From: Komagataeibacter saccharivorans | GTDB lineage: Bacteria > Pseudomonadota > Alphaproteobacteria > Acetobacterales > Acetobacteraceae | DNA length: 64,000 nucleotides | NCBI RefSeq assembly: GCF_003207825.1 | Contig: NZ_NKTY01000008.1 | Location: 50,532 to 114,531, forward strand | Direction of reading: 5' to 3' | Part shown: positions 1-9,578 of the stretch, in pieces | Numbering within the stretch: the first letter of the stretch is position 1 | Layout: each line of letters opens with the position of its first letter | Made by a program: the position numbers and the translations under genes | Notes under the pieces: model-generated | The model's database searches: none | The model's input: the letters and a program-made list of their open reading frames with translations, nothing else | What the model was told of the DNA's origin: nothing

Positions 1-2
1 GT

Positions 3-1022
3 TTCCCGCTGGCCACCCACGGTGTTGCGGCCCTGCTGGGGCCATTGCGCGACGAAAGGCATGGCGGGTGGTTCACCGGGCCGCCCGCCGATGGCGTGCC
101 ACCCGATGGGGGCCGCAAGCAGTGTTACCTGCATGCCTTCGTAGCCCTTGCGGCATCATCGGCGGTGGTAGCAGGCGTGGATGGCGCACGCCCCCTGCTG
201 GAGGAGGCGCTGGCGGTATGGGAACACCATTTCTGGAGCGAGGAAGAAGGCGTTTTTCGTGAAAGCTTCGCGGCCGACTGGTCGGATGAGGAAAATTACC
301 GTGGCGCCAACGCGAACATGCACGCAGTGGAAACCTGCATGGCAGTGGCGGATGTGACTGGCAGGCCGGTCTGGCGACAGCGCGCGCTGAGGATTGTGGA
401 GCGGATCATCCACGACCTTGCCCGGCGCAACAATTACGACGTGGCTGAACATTTTGATCGCAACTGGACGCTGCTGAAGGATTTCAACCGCGACAAACCC
501 ACGGATGACCTGCGTCCCTTCGGCATGACGCCGGGGCATTTCGTGGAATGGTCACACCTGCTCCTGAAACTGGAGGCCGCCCTCCTGCGCGAAAGCGGTC
601 GCGCGCCTGCATGGCTTCTGGATGATGCGACCGGCCTGTTCCAGCGGGGCATGGCGGCAGGCTGGGCGCGCGATGGCCAGCCGGGCCTGCTGTATACCGT
701 GGACTGGAACCTTGAACCGGTGGTGCATAACCGCCCCCACTGGTGTCAGGCGGAAGCCATGACATCCGCCGCTGCCCTGCTCAAGCGGACCGGCCACAGG
801 GAATATGAACACTGGTACCGCACGATATGGGATTATATCGACCTGTACATGATCGACCGCAGGCGCGGTGGCTGGATTCAGGAACTGGACCGCGATAACC
901 ACCCGTCCGAAGTTGTCTATGCGGGCAAGGCGGATCTGTACCATGCCTGGCAGGCGACGCTTACGCCGCTCCTCCCGCTGGCACCGAGTTTCGCCACCGC
1001 CGTAGCCAGCCTGGACCAGTAA
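3..1022 (+). CDS. AGE-family sugar epimerase/isomerase (5' end outside window)
   Basis: The reading frame is open from base 3, so the true start lies upstream and about 339 residues are visible. The product resembles the N-acylglucosamine 2-epimerase (AGE) superfamily, which includes mannose isomerases and YihS-like aldose-ketose isomerases; these are cytosolic (alpha/alpha)6-barrel enzymes that interconvert hexoses. Visible family landmarks are an N-A-N-M-H-A-V-E stretch, a G-H-F-V-E-W-S segment, H-W-C-Q-A-E-A-M, and a C-terminal Y-H-A-W-Q-A, which carry the conserved active-site histidines and acidic residues of the family. The usual length is about 400 residues, so some 60 are missing. It ends opposite the TonB receptor gene with a hairpin between them. 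The family is secure; the substrate (mannose, glucosamine or another hexose) cannot be read from this sequence. Confidence 0.87.
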   Translation, partial: FPLATHGVAALLGPLRDERHGGWFTGPPADGVPPDGGRKQCYLHAFVALAASSAVVAGVDGARPLLEEALAVWEHHFWSEEEGVFRESFAADWSDEENYRGANANMHAVETCMAVADVTGRPVWRQRALRIVERIIHDLARRNNYDVAEHFDRNWTLLKDFNRDKPTDDLRPFGMTPGHFVEWSHLLLKLEAALLRESGRAPAWLLDDATGLFQRGMAAGWARDGQPGLLYTVDWNLEPVVHNRPHWCQAEAMTSAAALLKRTGHREYEHWYRTIWDYIDLYMIDRRRGGWIQELDRDNHPSEVVYAGKADLYHAWQATLTPLLPLAPSFATAVASLDQ

Positions 1023-1033
1023 GCCTGCGAACA

Positions 1034-1061
1034 TGGCCGGTCTGCGCTGCATCCGGCCATA
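1034..1061. terminator. Convergent terminator-like hairpin
   Basis: An 8-base perfect inverted repeat (ATGGCCGG at 1034-1041 and CCGGCCAT at 1054-1061, 12-base loop) lies in the 64-base gap between two converging genes. A pyrimidine-rich tract follows on the plus strand. It probably ends transcription from one or both sides. Confidence 0.5.
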
Positions 1062-1086
1062 TCCTCCTTTTCGCCATCAGGACGCT

Positions 1087-3366
1087 TCAGTTGAACCCGA
1101 TTGATGCCCCCACAAACACGCCAAACCCGTCACCCGGCTGCATGACCGCCAGTTGCTTGCCCGCCGCCTGATACCCCGGCACCACAATGGCCGCGTAATG
1201 GGTGTTGGCAAGGTTATTGAAGCTTATGAAGACTTCACGGTGTTTATGCGGCCATGAATACCCGATATTGGCGTTATAGATATGATAGGAGGGTGCGAAA
1301 TACGTCATGTCATAGGACGCGCCCACCTTGGATGAAACCTGCGCGCTGAAGCCTGCGTAAAACCCGTTGCGCATGTCCAGATGCACTTCACCCTGATAGA
1401 AATGCTCAGGAATGCCCGGCAGGTGATTGTTGCCGAAAACCGCGTCATGTCTGTAGCGGAAATCCTGATACGTATAGGCCTGCCGGAGTGACAGCGTATT
1501 GCCCGCCCATTTCAGCAGTTCGGTTTCCAGCGAAACCTCGACACCCTGATGGGTTGTTGGGGATGCGTTGCCATAAATCGACGTGCCCGCCGCAAGGGAT
1601 GCGGGCGTAGTGATCGTAAGCAGTTCGTTATGCACGGATGAATGATAGTATGTCAGGCTCCATTTATTGTGGAAGTAATGGCCGGTCGTGCCGATCTCGA
1701 ACGTGGTTGCGGTCTGGTTGCGCAGCCTGCCCGATGTGGAGTTTTCCCCCGCCGTCGCCTGTAGCGGATAACTGGCGGCATTATAGTAATTCCCGGCATA
1801 GTTGTAGTTCCAGTCATTGGGGGGCTGGATACTGCGGCTGACGTTGCCATAAATCTCGATATGCGGGTCAGGTATGTAGCGAAAGCCGCCACGCGGCACG
1901 AAGTTGACCGATGCCGTGTGCAGGTCGCTCCGGTTGGGATAGGTGACATCGGACGTACGCTTGATGAACGCCAGCGCCCCCGCCGCCGTCAGCCACAGGT
2001 TATGCACGACCTCGGTATTGTTGCGCAGATGGAAATAGTTTTCCGTGCCGCCATATTTCACGTTACGCAGCAACGTGCCATCCGGCACCCCGCCAAATAC
2101 GCTACTGACGCGGATGCGGTTGCGCTGCCATGCCTCGATATCGCTATAGCTCAGGATACCGACCTGCGTATCGCTTTTATGGCCACGCAGCACATCATGG
2201 CGGTCGTAATTCAGCACGCCCGCGATCGTCTTGTAGCCCCATATCTGCGATGATGCGGTATTCTGGATGTCGATTGGCGCATCCTGATAATTGCCGCCGA
2301 ACTCGATCTTCGAGTGATCGTCGATACGGATGGTCGTCATGGACCCGTAATACTTGGTTCCAGGCTGGATACGGTGTGATCCCCATGAATAATAGGGGGA
2401 CTGCGCCTGCTTGGGATCGGACAGGATCTGGTCGCGCGTCAGATAACCGGGATAGCCGTTATCGGTCTGCCGGTAGCGAAAGAAGGCCCGCGTCGAGACG
2501 CGATCGTTGAATCGGTAGCCGAAATTGGCGTTAAGCCCGAAGCTGGTCGCCTTGGTATTGTCCTGATACCCGCCACGATAGGAATTGGTGGCGCTGAGGT
2601 AATAATCGAATTTGCCAAAGACCCCGCCGGAACTGAGCTGTTCCTTGACATAGCCAAAGCTGCCCGCTTCCACCCGTGCCTGGTACCGCTGCGCGTCATA
2701 TCCGGTCTGGCTGACATAATTGATCCCGCCGCCAAGCTGCATTCCCCCATAATCGAACGCGTTGGCCCCGCGCAGCACCTCGGTATAACGCAGGCCCAGC
2801 GGTTCAAACAGTTCATAGGGCGTGCCCGCCGGTGTCGTAACCGGCAGTCCGTCAAACATCATCAGCATGCCGGAACGGAAATAATTGGTGCCGGTGGCAA
2901 TGCCGGACCCACGGACGGACAGGCGGATGCCATCGCCCCCGCCCGATGACTGCGCAAAAACGCCGGGCTGGAACGCAAGGGCGTCGGCGCTGGTGAAATT
3001 ACGGCCCTTGAGCACTTTCTGCGCATCAATCACGCTGGTGGCGCCGGGGATGGAGGCCAGCCTTGTCTCTGCCCGGCTGACGGGCGTTGCGCGGTGGCGG
3101 GAGACGGAAATCAGTTCCGGTCGCGGCGGCGTGGGCGCGGTGGCAGTGGACGATGTGGACGCCGCCGCGGGTTTTGCGTGCTGCGTGGCGGCAGCATGCC
3201 CGGTACGGGGGGAAAGTGCTTTTTCAGCCGCAAACGCATGGGGGGCGAACCCTATCCAGCAGGAACTGACAACCAGCGTGGTGTGACGGGACAGGATGCG
3301 CGAACTGGTGGAATATCGGTTACGTATGGTGGTTACGGGTATCCGGGGCATAGGGGGCTGTTCCAT
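1087..3366 (-). CDS. TonB-dependent outer-membrane receptor of the organosulfur operon
   Basis: A 759-residue TonB-dependent receptor. The N-terminus has a basic stretch, a hydrophobic segment and an A-F-A-A signal-peptidase site near residue 47, then a low-complexity Ala/Pro linker. The plug domain (about residues 85-240) shows L-A-F-Q-P-G-V-F-A-Q, the V-R-G-S-G core and an E-V-L-R-G-A-N-A-F-D-Y-G-G stretch. The rest is a barrel ending S-I-G-F-N. It is the last gene of the minus-strand operon, 116 bases after the flavin reductase. The context of SsuD- and SfnB-like enzymes suggests it imports a sulfonate, sulfone or similar organosulfur compound; that is inferred from neighbours only. An internal Met at residue 6 is an alternative start, and no strong ribosome site is visible for either. 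Confidence 0.88.
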   Translation of the reverse strand: MEQPPMPRIPVTTIRNRYSTSSRILSRHTTLVVSSCWIGFAPHAFAAEKALSPRTGHAAATQHAKPAAASTSSTATAPTPPRPELISVSRHRATPVSRAETRLASIPGATSVIDAQKVLKGRNFTSADALAFQPGVFAQSSGGGDGIRLSVRGSGIATGTNYFRSGMLMMFDGLPVTTPAGTPYELFEPLGLRYTEVLRGANAFDYGGMQLGGGINYVSQTGYDAQRYQARVEAGSFGYVKEQLSSGGVFGKFDYYLSATNSYRGGYQDNTKATSFGLNANFGYRFNDRVSTRAFFRYRQTDNGYPGYLTRDQILSDPKQAQSPYYSWGSHRIQPGTKYYGSMTTIRIDDHSKIEFGGNYQDAPIDIQNTASSQIWGYKTIAGVLNYDRHDVLRGHKSDTQVGILSYSDIEAWQRNRIRVSSVFGGVPDGTLLRNVKYGGTENYFHLRNNTEVVHNLWLTAAGALAFIKRTSDVTYPNRSDLHTASVNFVPRGGFRYIPDPHIEIYGNVSRSIQPPNDWNYNYAGNYYNAASYPLQATAGENSTSGRLRNQTATTFEIGTTGHYFHNKWSLTYYHSSVHNELLTITTPASLAAGTSIYGNASPTTHQGVEVSLETELLKWAGNTLSLRQAYTYQDFRYRHDAVFGNNHLPGIPEHFYQGEVHLDMRNGFYAGFSAQVSSKVGASYDMTYFAPSYHIYNANIGYSWPHKHREVFISFNNLANTHYAAIVVPGYQAAGKQLAVMQPGDGFGVFVGASIGFN

Positions 3367-3482
3367 AACTGTATCTGTATTGATTGTTTTCTTTGTTTTT
3401 CTTCGTAATCATTGTACGCACGCCTCGGTTCTACACATTCCACTGTTCCATTCATGAATGACTGAATACGACCGCCCGTTCT

Positions 3483-4022
3483 TCATCGGGTGACCGCATG
3501 GCTGTACTGCCGGTTGAACCAGACAAGGCCCGGCTGGCCATCATTTTCACCGGTGATGACATCCACCACATGGGCAATGACCACCGTATGGGTGCCAACA
3601 TCGCGGATTTCCCTGACACGGCAGTCAAAGTTCACCAGCGCCCCGTCAAGGAGCGGCGCGCCCGTCCGGCCCCTGTGCCATCGTGCGGCGGCAAAGCGTT
3701 CGGCCATGAGGCGTGAACGGCTGCTGAAAATATCCGACAGCGGCTGCTGCCCGCCATGCAGGACGTTGATGGCCAGCACCCCATGTTCCAGCACATGCGG
3801 ATGCGCGCTGGTGGAGCGGTTTATGCACACCAGCAGGGTCGGCGGCGTATCGGATACGCTGCACACGGCGGATGCGGTAAATCCGTGCGGTCCCTGCGAA
3901 CCATCGGTCGTCACGATCGTCACCGCACTGGCCAGCGCCGCCATGCCATTGCGGAAATCCGCGACCGGCACCGCGTCCTCTTCCAGGGCGGTATAGCCAA
4001 ACGGCGTGATTACATTTGTCAT
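3483..4022 (-). CDS. Flavin reductase (HpaC/RutF-like)
   Basis: A 179-residue flavin reductase-like domain protein with the typical N-terminal F-R-N-G-M-A segment, A-V-T-I-V-T-T-D-G, G-F-T-A-S-A-V-C-S-V-S and a P-P-T-L-L-V-C-I-N-R strand that form the FMN-binding split barrel. Members reduce FMN or FAD with NAD(P)H and hand it to two-component monooxygenases. Here it almost certainly feeds the SsuD and NtaA/DmoA-like monooxygenases encoded upstream, replacing the unrelated flavodoxin-like SsuE of enterobacteria. The start lies 6 bases after the MFS gene stop with a GGA-containing ribosome site in the gap, so the two are one transcript. Confidence 0.88.
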   Translation of the reverse strand: MTNVITPFGYTALEEDAVPVADFRNGMAALASAVTIVTTDGSQGPHGFTASAVCSVSDTPPTLLVCINRSTSAHPHVLEHGVLAINVLHGGQQPLSDIFSSRSRLMAERFAAARWHRGRTGAPLLDGALVNFDCRVREIRDVGTHTVVIAHVVDVITGENDGQPGLVWFNRQYSHAVTR

Positions 4023-4028
4023 GAAGGA

Positions 4029-5528
4029 TCAGCTCCCACTTTCAGAAGAAACCAGCATTTCAGGGGTGGCGACGACATAGGACGCCCGCGCGGGGACAGC
4101 GGCCCGGTGCCGCCGCAGGGCGGGGTCCATATCGGGGTCGTAGCCAAATACATCCCACCGGGAGAGGAAGGACATGGTGATCCCGGCCACCGGGGCCAGC
4201 AGCACTAGCCAGAACAGGCGCGGGCCAAGATGTGCGTTCAGCCACGGCAGGAACAGCAGCGCCAGCGTGCCCCCCATGCCCGAAACCAGCCGCGCCAGAC
4301 CAATCCCCATCCCGCGCAGTTCCGTGGGGTAGCTAAGGGTGGGATAGGCCATGAGCTGGCACCCCGGCCCGAACCCCTGCGCGAACAGGAAGGCGGCAAA
4401 CCCGCCAAGGGCGACAATGACGCCCGGCGTCCCGTGTGGCGTGCCGGTCAGCGCAAGGGCGGCGATACCCGCAATCTGCACCGCGTAACCCGCCAGCACG
4501 ATGGGACGGGAATGGAAGCTGCGGGTCAGCCGCACGCCCAGCAGGCCGCCGGGAAACGCCACGGCAAGGTTGAGGACGATGGAAATGACCAGCACCTGTC
4601 CCGCGCTGGCATGCACGATGGTTGTCAGCAATCCGGGCAGGCCGAATATGATGGCGCTGTAGGAAAGCGCGCTGACCAGTGTCATGCCGCAAATCAGCAG
4701 TCCGCGCTGCAACAGCGGCGGCCGCAGCAGTTGCAGCGGATCGGGATGGACGATAACGGGCGCATGTGTCGCGGTCGGACGCACGATGGGATCGACGCCA
4801 TAAGACCGGCGCACGATTTCCGCCGCCCGCGCCAGATCGCCACGGCGGGCGATCCAGACGGGGGATTCATTCATGTAACGCCCGCGCACCATGATGATGA
4901 TGATGGCCGGTACCGCGCCAAAAGCCAGCGATGCCCGCCACAGCCAGTCGGGGTGCCCCGCTGGCAGCACATGCGCGAGCACAAATACCAGCACGAAGCA
5001 CAGGGATGACGCGGCATACCATGTCGGGCACCATGCCGCCGCCCGGGCGGCCTTGCTGCCCCGCCCCTCAAGGCGCGAGAATTCCGACAGGAACGCCATG
5101 GCCACCGGCAGGTCCATCCCCACCCCGAACCCCATGGCGAACCGCGCCGCGATCAGGATACCCACGCTTGGCGCGAACCCCGCGACCAGTGCGGCAATGA
5201 CGAAGCACACCATATCCGCCATGAATACGGCGTACCGCCCGATGCGGTCCGTCAGCCACCCGCCCGCCAGACTGCCAATGATCGTGCCTGCATTCAGGGC
5301 GGCGGCGACAAGGCCGGTCTGGAACGCCGACAGCCCGAAATGGGCCTGCACGTCCGATATGCCCCATGACAGGGTCGTCAGGTCATAGGCATCAAGAAAC
5401 ACGCCACCCAGCGCAAGTGCTACGACAATGCGGGCATGGCTTCCCGCGCGCGGACCGGCATTGATGATGGCGGAAATATCGTCCGCGTCCCGCACAATGG
5501 GGCGATCGGACGTGGTCTGTTCTGTCAT
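4029..5528 (-). CDS. MFS transporter, sugar-porter-like, in sulfur operon
   Basis: A 499-residue major facilitator with about 12 hydrophobic segments. Motif A between helices 2 and 3 is seen as G-G-W-L-T-D-R-I-G-R, and the helix 4-5 region has G-F-G-V-G-M-D-L-P-V-A-M. A central hydrophilic loop of about 60 residues separates the halves, as in metabolite:H+ symporters. Its ATG overlaps the stop of the upstream FAD protein by 4 bases (ATGA at 5525-5528), so they are translationally coupled. No SsuABC- or TauABC-type ABC importer lies nearby, so this carrier is the likely inner-membrane importer of the organosulfur substrate; export of a desulfonated product is the alternative. Confidence 0.88.
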   Translation of the reverse strand: MTEQTTSDRPIVRDADDISAIINAGPRAGSHARIVVALALGGVFLDAYDLTTLSWGISDVQAHFGLSAFQTGLVAAALNAGTIIGSLAGGWLTDRIGRYAVFMADMVCFVIAALVAGFAPSVGILIAARFAMGFGVGMDLPVAMAFLSEFSRLEGRGSKAARAAAWCPTWYAASSLCFVLVFVLAHVLPAGHPDWLWRASLAFGAVPAIIIIMVRGRYMNESPVWIARRGDLARAAEIVRRSYGVDPIVRPTATHAPVIVHPDPLQLLRPPLLQRGLLICGMTLVSALSYSAIIFGLPGLLTTIVHASAGQVLVISIVLNLAVAFPGGLLGVRLTRSFHSRPIVLAGYAVQIAGIAALALTGTPHGTPGVIVALGGFAAFLFAQGFGPGCQLMAYPTLSYPTELRGMGIGLARLVSGMGGTLALLFLPWLNAHLGPRLFWLVLLAPVAGITMSFLSRWDVFGYDPDMDPALRRHRAAVPARASYVVATPEMLVSSESGS

Positions 5529-6964
5529 GTCGTCACCTGTTCCTTGTGGGAATGATGGCCCGTAGCGTGCAGCGTGGTCAGGGCGGACAGGGTTATCGCC
5601 AGCTTTTCGGCATAGCGGGTGACTTCGGGCAGACCCATGAGTTCACCAAAGCGCCCACGCGCCAGCGGCCCGGCGACAAACAGGTTGCCCGCATGCGCCG
5701 TCCCGACACAGGCGCGGCCCAGCGCATCCACATGCAGGCCAAGCCCCGTCGCATCCATTTCCACCCACCCGGCGGCGGCCAGTTCCGACAGGAACGGCAC
5801 GGTCTTCAGGATGGCGTCGTGCGCGGGGCCGGTTGTGGTGATGATGGCGTCATACGTCCCCTGCCGCGCCGGGTTCGCGCCATGGCGGATGGTTGCCACA
5901 AACGCGCCGCGCCGGCTGTCCACCTCCACCACGCGGCCCGCGCGGATCTCCAGCGTGCCGTCACGTTCGCGCTGGCGCAGGATGTCATCGGCCTGCGGCG
6001 CGATGCGGAAGCGGTGCGTATCCCAGAACGGACGCAGGTGCCGGATCAGCCGCCTGCGTTCGACAACCGGCAGGGCGGCCCAGATATCAGGCCCCTGTTC
6101 GCGGATGCGGTCAAACACCGCCTGCCATGGCTGACCGGCGGCATCCGCCACGGCATGACGTATTGTGCGCAGCAGGTGTCGCGCCGTACGCGACGGGGGC
6201 GATGCGAACTGCCCGGTTGGCGTCACCGCGCCATCATGATGCCCGCGCGGGCGTTGACCCCGGCGGGAAATGGCGGTGATGGGGCCATGATGCCCCCGAT
6301 CGGTCAGGGTTGCGACCACATCCGCCATGCTCAGGCCGGTCCCGATGATCAGGACACGATCCGCCTCCCCTATCGCATGCAGCGCCGTGCCGTCCCATGG
6401 ATTGGTGATGAGCCTGGGGGCGCCATCCCCGCCGGGCGGCAGGTCACGCAGCACGGCAGGGGCCTGCGGGGCCGGATGGCTGGTGGCGATGACCACGATA
6501 TCGGCGGTCGTGGACTGGCCGCGCGCATCGGTCAGCACCCATCCATCCCCCCGCCCCCGGTGGACCGACACCACCCGGCGGCGCAGATGCGTGACCACCC
6601 CGCCATGCAGCAGCGGGGCCAGACGGTCGGCCATGTAGCGGCCGAATACGGAACGGGCGGGAAAATGACTGCCATCGGGCCGGATGGCGTCCGGGTCATC
6701 CGCCAGCGCACCGGTCTGCCTGATCCAGTTGGCGAAATCATCCGGGTTGGCGGTATCGATGCTCATGCGCCTAGCGGGCACGTTGACCCGGTGCTGCGGG
6801 TCGGTCGCGCCATAGGCCAGACCCGCCCCAAGGAAGGGGCGCGGTTCAAACACGGTAATACGCTGCGGGCCGCTGGCGCCGCGTGCAAGGTGCCACGCCA
6901 GCGCCGCGCCGCTGAACCCGCCACCGATAATGGCGATATGCGGTATGGAAGAAAAAACCGGCAT
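5525..6964 (-). CDS. FAD/NAD(P)-binding oxidoreductase (NAD_binding_9 type)
   Basis: About 479 residues. The N-terminus carries a dinucleotide-binding G-G-G-F-S-G-A-A-L-A-W motif; a second nucleotide-binding stretch, V-L-I-I-G-T-G-L-S-M-A-D-V, lies mid-protein. This layout fits the FAD-NAD(P)-binding family of uncharacterised flavoproteins (HydA/YpwA-like oxidoreductases). A GTG at 6979 is also in frame, but the ATG at 6964 is preferred because a seven-G tract at 6971-6977 gives it a ribosome-binding site. The gene sits between SsuD and the MFS gene, overlapping the latter by 4 bases. Its substrate is unknown: it may reduce or oxidise an organosulfur intermediate. Such genes recur in sulfur-acquisition operons, but the reaction has not been assigned here. 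Confidence 0.8.
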   Translation of the reverse strand: MPVFSSIPHIAIIGGGFSGAALAWHLARGASGPQRITVFEPRPFLGAGLAYGATDPQHRVNVPARRMSIDTANPDDFANWIRQTGALADDPDAIRPDGSHFPARSVFGRYMADRLAPLLHGGVVTHLRRRVVSVHRGRGDGWVLTDARGQSTTADIVVIATSHPAPQAPAVLRDLPPGGDGAPRLITNPWDGTALHAIGEADRVLIIGTGLSMADVVATLTDRGHHGPITAISRRGQRPRGHHDGAVTPTGQFASPPSRTARHLLRTIRHAVADAAGQPWQAVFDRIREQGPDIWAALPVVERRRLIRHLRPFWDTHRFRIAPQADDILRQRERDGTLEIRAGRVVEVDSRRGAFVATIRHGANPARQGTYDAIITTTGPAHDAILKTVPFLSELAAAGWVEMDATGLGLHVDALGRACVGTAHAGNLFVAGPLARGRFGELMGLPEVTRYAEKLAITLSALTTLHATGHHSHKEQVTT

Positions 6965-6981
6965 GGCGGACCCCCCCACGA

Positions 6982-8145
6982 TCAGGCCGCGCGGGTCGGG
7001 CGGTGATCGCCTGCGATGGTCTCGCCAAACGGCCCCATGTTGTTCAGCGACGCGGCGCCACGCACCGGATGCGCGGTGGGCAGGTGGGGCAGCACCAGCT
7101 CACCGAACCGGTAGGCTTCTTCCAGATGCGGATAACCGGAGAATATGAAGGTATCGATACCCAGGCGGCGATATTCGTCTATGCGCTCCTGCACCGTTTC
7201 CGCGTCACCGACCAGCGCCGTACCCGCCCCGCCACGGACCAGGCCGACGCCCGCCCACAGGTTGGGACTGATTTCCAGCCTGTCGCGCCGGCCGCCATGC
7301 AGCGCGCTCATGCGCGACTGGCCCACGGAATCCATGCGGGCGAAAACCTGCTGGGCCTTTGCAATCGTGGCGTCATCCAGATGCTGGATCAGGCGGTCCG
7401 CGTCATGCCATGCCTCTTCCTGCGTTTCGCGCACGATCACATGCAGGCGGATGCCGAATGAAACCTTGCGCCCCTGTTCACGGGCCAGTTTACGCACATG
7501 GCTGATCTTTTCAGCCACAAGCGCGGGCGGTTCGCCCCATGTCAGGTATTTGTCGACCGACTTCGCCGCGACATGCACCGCCGCTTCCGACGACCCGCCG
7601 AAGAACAGCGGCGGGCCATCCTTCTGGAAAGCGGGGAACAGCAGCCGCCCGTCCTTGATGGTGAAGTGCCTGCCTTCAAAATTGACATCCTCCCCGCGCA
7701 GCAGGGCACGGTAGATATCAAGGAATTCATCGGTAATTTCGTACCGCGTGGCATGATCGGCAAACAGGCCATCACCGGCGTTTTCCGCCGGGTCGCCCCC
7801 GGTTACGATATTGATCAGCAGCCGCCCGTTGGAAAAACGGTCCAGCGTCGCGGTCATGCGCGCGGCAAGCGTGGGGGAAAGCAGGCCCGGACGCAGCGCG
7901 ATCAGGTAACGCAGGCGTTCGGTTACCGGCGCCAGGGCGGATGCGACAATCCAGCTATCCTCGCAACTGCGGCCCGTGGGGATCAGGACGCCGTAATAAC
8001 CCAGCGTGTCCGCCGCCTTCGCCACCTGTTGCAGATAGGGCAGGTCAACCGGGCGCCCCCCCTTCTGCGTGCCAAGGTAGCGGCTGTCGCCATGGGTGGG
8101 CAGGAACCACAAGGCGTTGATCTTTTCGGGAATTTCGTAGGACAT
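6982..8145 (-). CDS. ssuD: FMNH2-dependent alkanesulfonate monooxygenase
   Basis: 387 residues, close in length and sequence to Escherichia coli SsuD (381). It cleaves C1-C10 alkanesulfonates to sulfite and an aldehyde using FMNH2 and O2, in the cytosol. Diagnostic segments are W-F-L-P-T-H-G-D near the start, the I-P-T-G-R-S-C-E-D region with the active-site Cys (Cys61 here), I-R-L-H-V-I-V-R-E with the catalytic Arg/His pair, [21 protein letters not shown], and [11 protein letters not shown]. The C-terminal 30 residues are divergent. It follows the other monooxygenase by 2 bases and precedes the FAD protein. Sulfur-starvation control is likely, but no operator was recognised. Confidence 0.95.
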   Translation of the reverse strand: MSYEIPEKINALWFLPTHGDSRYLGTQKGGRPVDLPYLQQVAKAADTLGYYGVLIPTGRSCEDSWIVASALAPVTERLRYLIALRPGLLSPTLAARMTATLDRFSNGRLLINIVTGGDPAENAGDGLFADHATRYEITDEFLDIYRALLRGEDVNFEGRHFTIKDGRLLFPAFQKDGPPLFFGGSSEAAVHVAAKSVDKYLTWGEPPALVAEKISHVRKLAREQGRKVSFGIRLHVIVRETQEEAWHDADRLIQHLDDATIAKAQQVFARMDSVGQSRMSALHGGRRDRLEISPNLWAGVGLVRGGAGTALVGDAETVQERIDEYRRLGIDTFIFSGYPHLEEAYRFGELVLPHLPTAHPVRGAASLNNMGPFGETIAGDHRPTRAA

Positions 8146-8147
8146 GG

Positions 8148-9578
8148 TTACGAGGCCTTGGAAAATGTTTCGGTAGGAAAAAGCGGCTCGGCCGGGGCGT
8201 GAAGGGCTGCCGGGTTACGGTAGCGACTGCCGAAATGCCGTTCGGGCAGATGGGCGCGCCCCGGCTCGAACAGGCGTTCACGCAGGGTTTCACCCGGCGC
8301 ATAGGCCGTGCGGTAGCGCCCGCGCCGCTGGAGTTCGGGCACGACCAGATCAATGAAATCGCGGGCGGTTTCGAATGTGTGGTACTGGCGCAGGTTGATG
8401 CCGTCGATGCCGTCGATATCCAGCCAGCGCTCGATTTCATCAGCGATACGTCCGGGCGTGCCCACCACGAAAAAGCGCCCTTCATCAAACGATGCGATCT
8501 GGCGCAGGGCGCTGCCAACCGTCTGGTCGGGATGGAAACGCCGCCCCATATTGCCAAACGGCACGCCTTCACGTTTCAGCACATCGCCGATGCGCGCATC
8601 GGGGTCATGACGCCGCAGGTCTATTTCCGCCTGCGCATGGACCAGTGCACCTTCCACACTGTAATACTGGCGGTATTTCTCCAGCTTCTTTTCCGCCAGT
8701 TCCTGCGTCGTATCGGCAATGATCCCGGCCATGACGATAAAGCGGATGTCGTCGCCATTGCGGCCATGGGCGCGCGCGCGTTCGCGTGTGCGGGCAATGT
8801 TGTCGCGCACCGCCTGTGTCGTATTGCCGCCGATAAACACCACTTCCGCATGGCGCGCCGCGAACTCCAGCCCGGCGGGGGAGCCGGTCGCCTGAAACAG
8901 CACGGGCGTACGCTGCCGCCCCGGTGCGACAAGATGCGGCCCCGCCACGCGGAAATGCCGCCCGTCATGGTTGATCGGCCTTACGGCGTCGGGATTGGTG
9001 AAGACGCCTGCGGCCGCATTGTTGACAACGGCGTCGTCATCCCAGCTTCCTTCCCACAGCTTGTACAGCACGTCGATATATTCATCGGCTATCGCGTAAC
9101 GCTGATCATGGGGGATTTCATCTTCCAGCCCGAAATTGCGCGCGGCACTGGGCAGGTAGGACGTGACGATATTCCACCCCACCCGCCCCTGGGTCAGCAG
9201 GTCCAGCGTCGCCATGCGGCGGGCAAAGGCGAATGGTGGTTCGTACGTGGTGGAGAAAGTCACCCCGAAACCAAGATTTTGCGTCACCGCCGCCATGGCG
9301 GGCACCAGCATCAGCGGGTCGAGGTTGGGGATCTGCAGTCCTTCCCGCAGGGCCGCCGCCGTACCATCGCCAAACCGGTCATAGGTGCCGATGACATCCG
9401 CAAGGAATACCGCGTCAAACAGCCCTTCTTCCGCCAGTCTGGCGACTTCCAGCCAGTAGGACAGTTCCCCGTAGCGGTGGCGGCTGTTGCCGGGCGCCCG
9501 CCACATCCCGTGCACGATGTGGCTGACGCAGGCCATTTCAAACAGGTTGACGTGCAGTTGTTTGGGCGTGGTGGTCAT
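8148..9578 (-). CDS. NtaA/SnaA/DmoA-family FMN-dependent monooxygenase
   Basis: 476 residues of the bacterial luciferase-like superfamily, in the subgroup with nitrilotriacetate monooxygenase NtaA, DszA and dimethylsulfide monooxygenase DmoA. Landmarks are the N-terminal H-V-N-L-F-E-M-A, an F-L-A-D segment, [12 protein letters not shown], a [10 protein letters not shown] strand, and [12 protein letters not shown]. The frame is open further upstream, but the start chosen is the ATG at 9578, which overlaps the stop of the SfnB-like gene (ATGA at 9575-9578) and begins with the family N-terminus. It should take FMNH2 from the flavin reductase in the same operon. The substrate is probably a sulfide, sulfone or other sulfur compound, by context only. 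Confidence 0.88.
   Translation of the reverse strand: MTTTPKQLHVNLFEMACVSHIVHGMWRAPGNSRHRYGELSYWLEVARLAEEGLFDAVFLADVIGTYDRFGDGTAAALREGLQIPNLDPLMLVPAMAAVTQNLGFGVTFSTTYEPPFAFARRMATLDLLTQGRVGWNIVTSYLPSAARNFGLEDEIPHDQRYAIADEYIDVLYKLWEGSWDDDAVVNNAAAGVFTNPDAVRPINHDGRHFRVAGPHLVAPGRQRTPVLFQATGSPAGLEFAARHAEVVFIGGNTTQAVRDNIARTRERARAHGRNGDDIRFIVMAGIIADTTQELAEKKLEKYRQYYSVEGALVHAQAEIDLRRHDPDARIGDVLKREGVPFGNMGRRFHPDQTVGSALRQIASFDEGRFFVVGTPGRIADEIERWLDIDGIDGINLRQYHTFETARDFIDLVVPELQRRGRYRTAYAPGETLRERLFEPGRAHLPERHFGSRYRNPAALHAPAEPLFPTETFSKAS

Noticed and set aside
5546..7006. Long plus-strand open frame (486 codons) opposite the FAD/NAD(P) protein
   Set aside because: It is the antisense of a recognisable flavoprotein gene; high GC removes stops from the antisense frame. 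Its translation has no family landmarks and is rich in Arg, Gly and His.
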